NCBI GenBank assembly: GCA_020058965.1
Contig: JAGVCY010000235.1
Coordinates: 1-7,427 of the forward strand
Direction of reading: 5' to 3'
DNA: 7,427 nucleotides
From: Candidatus Omnitrophota bacterium
GTDB lineage: Bacteria > Omnitrophota > Gorgyraeia > 2-02-FULL-51-18 > JAGOUK01
The notes beneath the pieces are model-generated. The model was not told the origin of the DNA, searched no databases, and saw nothing but the letters and a program-made list of their open reading frames with translations. The translations under genes were made by a program, and so were the position numbers. Position 1 is the stretch's first letter. Each line of letters begins with the position of its first letter. Below, in pieces: positions 5,887-7,427 of the stretch.

Positions 5887-6654
5887 ATGCATAGCTCCGA
5901 ACAGTCCAGACAGTCCATCAACTTTGCCCTGTCCGCTATTTTGATGTCCGGAATGCTTTTTGTCGCCGCCGCCGCTCAGGCCAGCGGAACCGATCAGTAC
6001 GGCAACGAAGATCCCAACAAAAAGATCCTCAAATCAGGACTCTTGGGCGCAGGGACCGGCGCGATCGCGTCCGGCGCGTCCGGCGGAGACGCGGGTAAGG
6101 GAGCTTTGATCGGCGCCGGAACGAATGTCATCGGCGGAGCGCTTCTAGACTCTTTGACCTCGAGCCCCGCCCCTCAGCCCCAATATCAGCAACAGTATCA
6201 GCAGCAATATGCGCCGGCCCCCCAATATCAACAGCAACAGTACGGATCGGCTCCCGTGTATGACAACCGCCAGCAGGCGTATTATCAGCCCGCACCGGTG
6301 TATCAACAGCCGGCGGAAGATCCCAACAAAAAGATCCTTAAGTCCGGTCTCTTAGGCGCGGGCACCGGCGCGATCGCTGCTTCCGCGTCAGGTGGAAGCG
6401 CCGGAAAAGGTGCCCTGATCGGCGCCGGAACGAATGTCATCGGCGGAGCGCTGTTGGACTCTCTGATGGGCAGTCCCGCCCCAGCTCCCCAGCCCCAGTA
6501 TTATCAGCAACAGCCCCAGTACTATCAGCAGCAACAGCAGCCCCAGTACTATCAGCAGCAGCAATCGGGATTTCAGACTCAACCTAAGAAAAAGATCATT
6601 CGCAAGTACGACAGCGAAGGAAATGTCATATCTGAAGAGGAAGTTTACGAATAG
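5887..6654 (+). CDS. Secreted protein with two glycine-zipper domains and Gln/Tyr/Pro-rich linkers
   Basis: This 255-residue protein has a signal peptide: a short polar N-terminus, a hydrophobic core around residues 13-29, and AQA followed by SG as probable cleavage site near residue 32. There is no lipobox Cys. Two 56-residue modules (41-96 and 144-199) are identical at 51 positions. Each starts EDPNKKILKSG and contains GALIGAGTNVIGGALLD, the GxxxG pattern of glycine-zipper (YMGG-like) domains, which pack helices in or at membranes. Linkers 97-143 and 200-235 consist largely of Gln, Tyr and Pro, including three PQYYQQQ units. The tail PKKKIIRKYDSEGNVISEE is highly charged. It is probably periplasmic or envelope-associated, but its function is unknown to me. 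It is the first gene of an apparent operon with iscA, whose start is 7 nt after its stop. Confidence 0.85.
   Translation: MHSSEQSRQSINFALSAILMSGMLFVAAAAQASGTDQYGNEDPNKKILKSGLLGAGTGAIASGASGGDAGKGALIGAGTNVIGGALLDSLTSSPAPQPQYQQQYQQQYAPAPQYQQQQYGSAPVYDNRQQAYYQPAPVYQQPAEDPNKKILKSGLLGAGTGAIAASASGGSAGKGALIGAGTNVIGGALLDSLMGSPAPAPQPQYYQQQPQYYQQQQQPQYYQQQQSGFQTQPKKKIIRKYDSEGNVISEEEVYE
6007..6174 (+). repeat. Glycine-zipper repeat, copy 1
   Basis: First copy of a 168-nt coding repeat (residues 41-96); the second begins exactly 309 nt downstream without indels. The proteins differ at only five of 56 positions. The DNA differs mainly at synonymous sites in the first half, yet 6107-6143 is identical over 37 nt to 6416-6452. 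This suggests an old duplication held by selection on the protein, perhaps with a recent patch of gene conversion. Confidence 0.85.
6316..6483 (+). repeat. Glycine-zipper repeat, copy 2
   Basis: Second copy of the repeat (residues 144-199). Relative to copy 1 it carries Ser62 to Ala, Gly63 to Ser, Asp68 to Ser, Thr91 to Met and Ser92 to Gly (copy-1 numbering). Both copies keep the lysine-rich start and all GxxxG glycines of the second half, so each could fold independently. Confidence 0.85.
6493..6561 (+). repeat. Three 21-nt units encoding PQYYQQQ
   Basis: Units at 6493-6513, 6514-6534 and 6541-6561 each encode Pro-Gln-Tyr-Tyr-Gln-Gln-Gln; an extra CAGCAG separates the last two. They differ only at CAA/CAG and TAT/TAC wobble positions. 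Such CAG/CAA-rich tracts are prone to slippage, so copy number may vary between strains. They form the second low-complexity linker of the glycine-zipper protein. Confidence 0.8.
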
Positions 6655-6661
6655 AACAGCC

Positions 6662-6985
6662 ATGATCACACTCACACCGAAGGCTAAAGACCAGCTCCTC
6701 AAGCTCATTCAGCAGAAGAATGAGAAGGGGTTTTTTATGCGCGTCGGGGTGAAGGGCGGCGGCTGTTCGGGGTTGTCGTACAGCGTCGAGTTGGACAGCA
6801 ATCTCAGTGAGTGGGACAAGGTTTTTGGCGAGGACGCGAGCAAGATCGTTGTGGATCAAAAAAGTTTCGTGTATCTGAACGGAATGGAAATTGATTTTTC
6901 CACAGAATTGGTCGGAGGCGGATTTCAATTTCGCAATCCGAACGCTACGGGCAGCTGTGGGTGCGGCACCTCTTTTTCAGCCTAA
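6662..6985 (+). CDS. iscA: A-type iron-sulfur carrier protein (IscA/HesB family)
   Basis: This 107-residue cytosolic protein binds iron or Fe-S clusters and passes them to apo-enzymes. All three ligand cysteines of the family are present at the classical positions: Cys35 in GGGCSGLSY, and Cys99 and Cys101 in GSCGCGTSF. The start ATG 6662 is preferred because it gives MITLTPKA and exactly the usual family length; an in-frame ATG at 6623 would add 13 residues and overlap the upstream gene. There is no well-spaced Shine-Dalgarno (AGAGGAAG at 6636-6643 is 18 nt away), so translation may be coupled to the glycine-zipper gene ending 7 nt earlier. A cysteine desulfurase gene follows after about 9 nt. 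ErpA or SufA would be alternative subfamily names; the sequence alone does not decide. Confidence 0.93.
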   Translation: MITLTPKAKDQLLKLIQQKNEKGFFMRVGVKGGGCSGLSYSVELDSNLSEWDKVFGEDASKIVVDQKSFVYLNGMEIDFSTELVGGGFQFRNPNATGSCGCGTSFSA

Positions 6986-6994
6986 GCTCCTTCC

Positions 6995-7427
6995 TTGATT
7001 AAACTTCCGATCTACATGGATTGTCACGCGACGACGCCGGTCGACCCGCGTGTGCTCGAGGCGATGCTGCCCACGCTCCGCGAGCACTTCGGCAACGCTT
7101 CCAGCCCTCACCATATCTTTGGCCGCCGCGCTCAAGAAATCGTCCAAAAAAGCCGCCAGTCCGTCGCCGCGCTCATCGGCGCCAAGCCCGAAGAAATCCT
7201 TTTTACCAGCGGTTCGACCGAGTCCAATAATCTCGCGCTCAAGGGTGTGATGCGGCTCCATCGAGAAAAGGGAGATCACCTCATCACTTGCGTGACCGAA
7301 CACGCGTCGGTGATCGAGACGGCCGAAGCGCTCGCGGCCGAGGGAGTGCGGGTGACTTTTTTACCGGTCGGGCCGGACGGCCGTATCCGCCTCGCGGACC
7401 TCGAAGCCGCGATCACTCCGGCGACGG
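6995..7427 (+). CDS. iscS: Cysteine desulfurase, NifS/IscS family (3' partial)
   Basis: This is a PLP-dependent enzyme that removes sulfur from cysteine to feed Fe-S cluster and other sulfur pathways. The visible 144 codons have the family N-terminus IKLPIYMDCHATTPVDPRV, the cofactor-contacting TSGSTESNNLALKG (residues 71-84) and the PLP-stacking His103 in TEHASV. The catalytic Lys and the active-site Cys loop lie beyond the right edge, so the NifS-like or IscS-like type cannot be settled. I favour TTG 6995 as start because it yields M-IKLPIYMD, matching the family, and lies 9 nt after the iscA stop. ATG 7016 would remove the conserved first strand. Neither has a clear Shine-Dalgarno, consistent with coupling to iscA. 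Frame is intact to the window end. Confidence 0.93.
   Translation, partial: MIKLPIYMDCHATTPVDPRVLEAMLPTLREHFGNASSPHHIFGRRAQEIVQKSRQSVAALIGAKPEEILFTSGSTESNNLALKGVMRLHREKGDHLITCVTEHASVIETAEALAAEGVRVTFLPVGPDGRIRLADLEAAITPAT

Noticed and set aside
6623..6661. Upstream ATG extending iscA by 13 residues
   Set aside because: The extension overlaps the glycine-zipper gene end, has no family counterpart, and ATG 6662 gives the exact usual length and N-terminus.
6388..6708. Minus-strand frame that looks like a Leu-rich membrane protein
   Set aside because: Its poly-Leu/Ile/Val stretches are just the complement of the CAG/CAA/TAT codons of the PQYYQQQ tract in the real gene.
7021..7250. Two short plus-strand frames of 66-69 codons
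   Set aside because: They overlap the cysteine desulfurase in other frames; only the desulfurase frame shows conserved family motifs.

Overview
The window is a bacterial chromosomal fragment in which every supported gene is on the + strand. Nothing in it fixes the taxon. The very large multidomain ORF, with its recurring Ala-Ala-Arg-Leu-Ala linker motif, suggests an uncultured PVC-type lineage such as Candidatus Omnitrophota. That is an inference from style and from uncertain memory of similar proteins, not from a marker gene.

Layout: (1) About 2-3607 is one very long reading frame, open at the left edge, so the gene is 5'-truncated. It has an unrecognised N-terminal part, a central GHMP-kinase-like domain resembling the fucokinase and heptose-7-phosphate-kinase branches, a signal-peptide-like hydrophobic segment in mid-protein, and an unrecognised C-terminal domain. 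AARLA motifs separate these parts. (2) 3633-4380 is a self-contained type II toxin-antitoxin module: a promoter, a perfect 22-nt palindromic operator, a strong Shine-Dalgarno, a Phd/YefM-type antitoxin and an overlapping PIN-domain (VapC-type) toxin. (3) 4381-5761 is a thymidylate synthase-dihydrofolate reductase pair (thyA-folA). It is preceded by an unusual tandem 25-nt repeat that reiterates a ribosome-binding site and start codon and encodes two seven-codon minicistrons. (4) 5794-7427 begins with a near-consensus extended -10 promoter. It drives a secreted glycine-zipper protein containing two nearly identical domains and Gln/Tyr/Pro-rich linkers. This gene is followed almost without gap by iscA (A-type Fe-S carrier) and the first 144 codons of a cysteine desulfurase (NifS/IscS family), cut by the right edge.

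How the genes work together: ThyA makes dTMP and oxidises methylene-tetrahydrofolate to dihydrofolate, which FolA reduces back, so their pairing is metabolically coherent. The cysteine desulfurase supplies sulfur for Fe-S clusters and IscA carries or delivers iron or clusters. The glycine-zipper gene is an unexpected apparent operon partner for these two. The toxin-antitoxin module looks like an independent insertion between the giant gene and thyA.

Intergenic stretches are all short (100, 82 and 125 nt) and are described in the entries. No rRNA, tRNA, CRISPR array, insertion sequence or convincing intrinsic terminator was seen. The most unusual features are the AARLA-punctuated giant protein, the tandem translation-initiation repeat before thyA, and the duplicated glycine-zipper protein linked to Fe-S genes.
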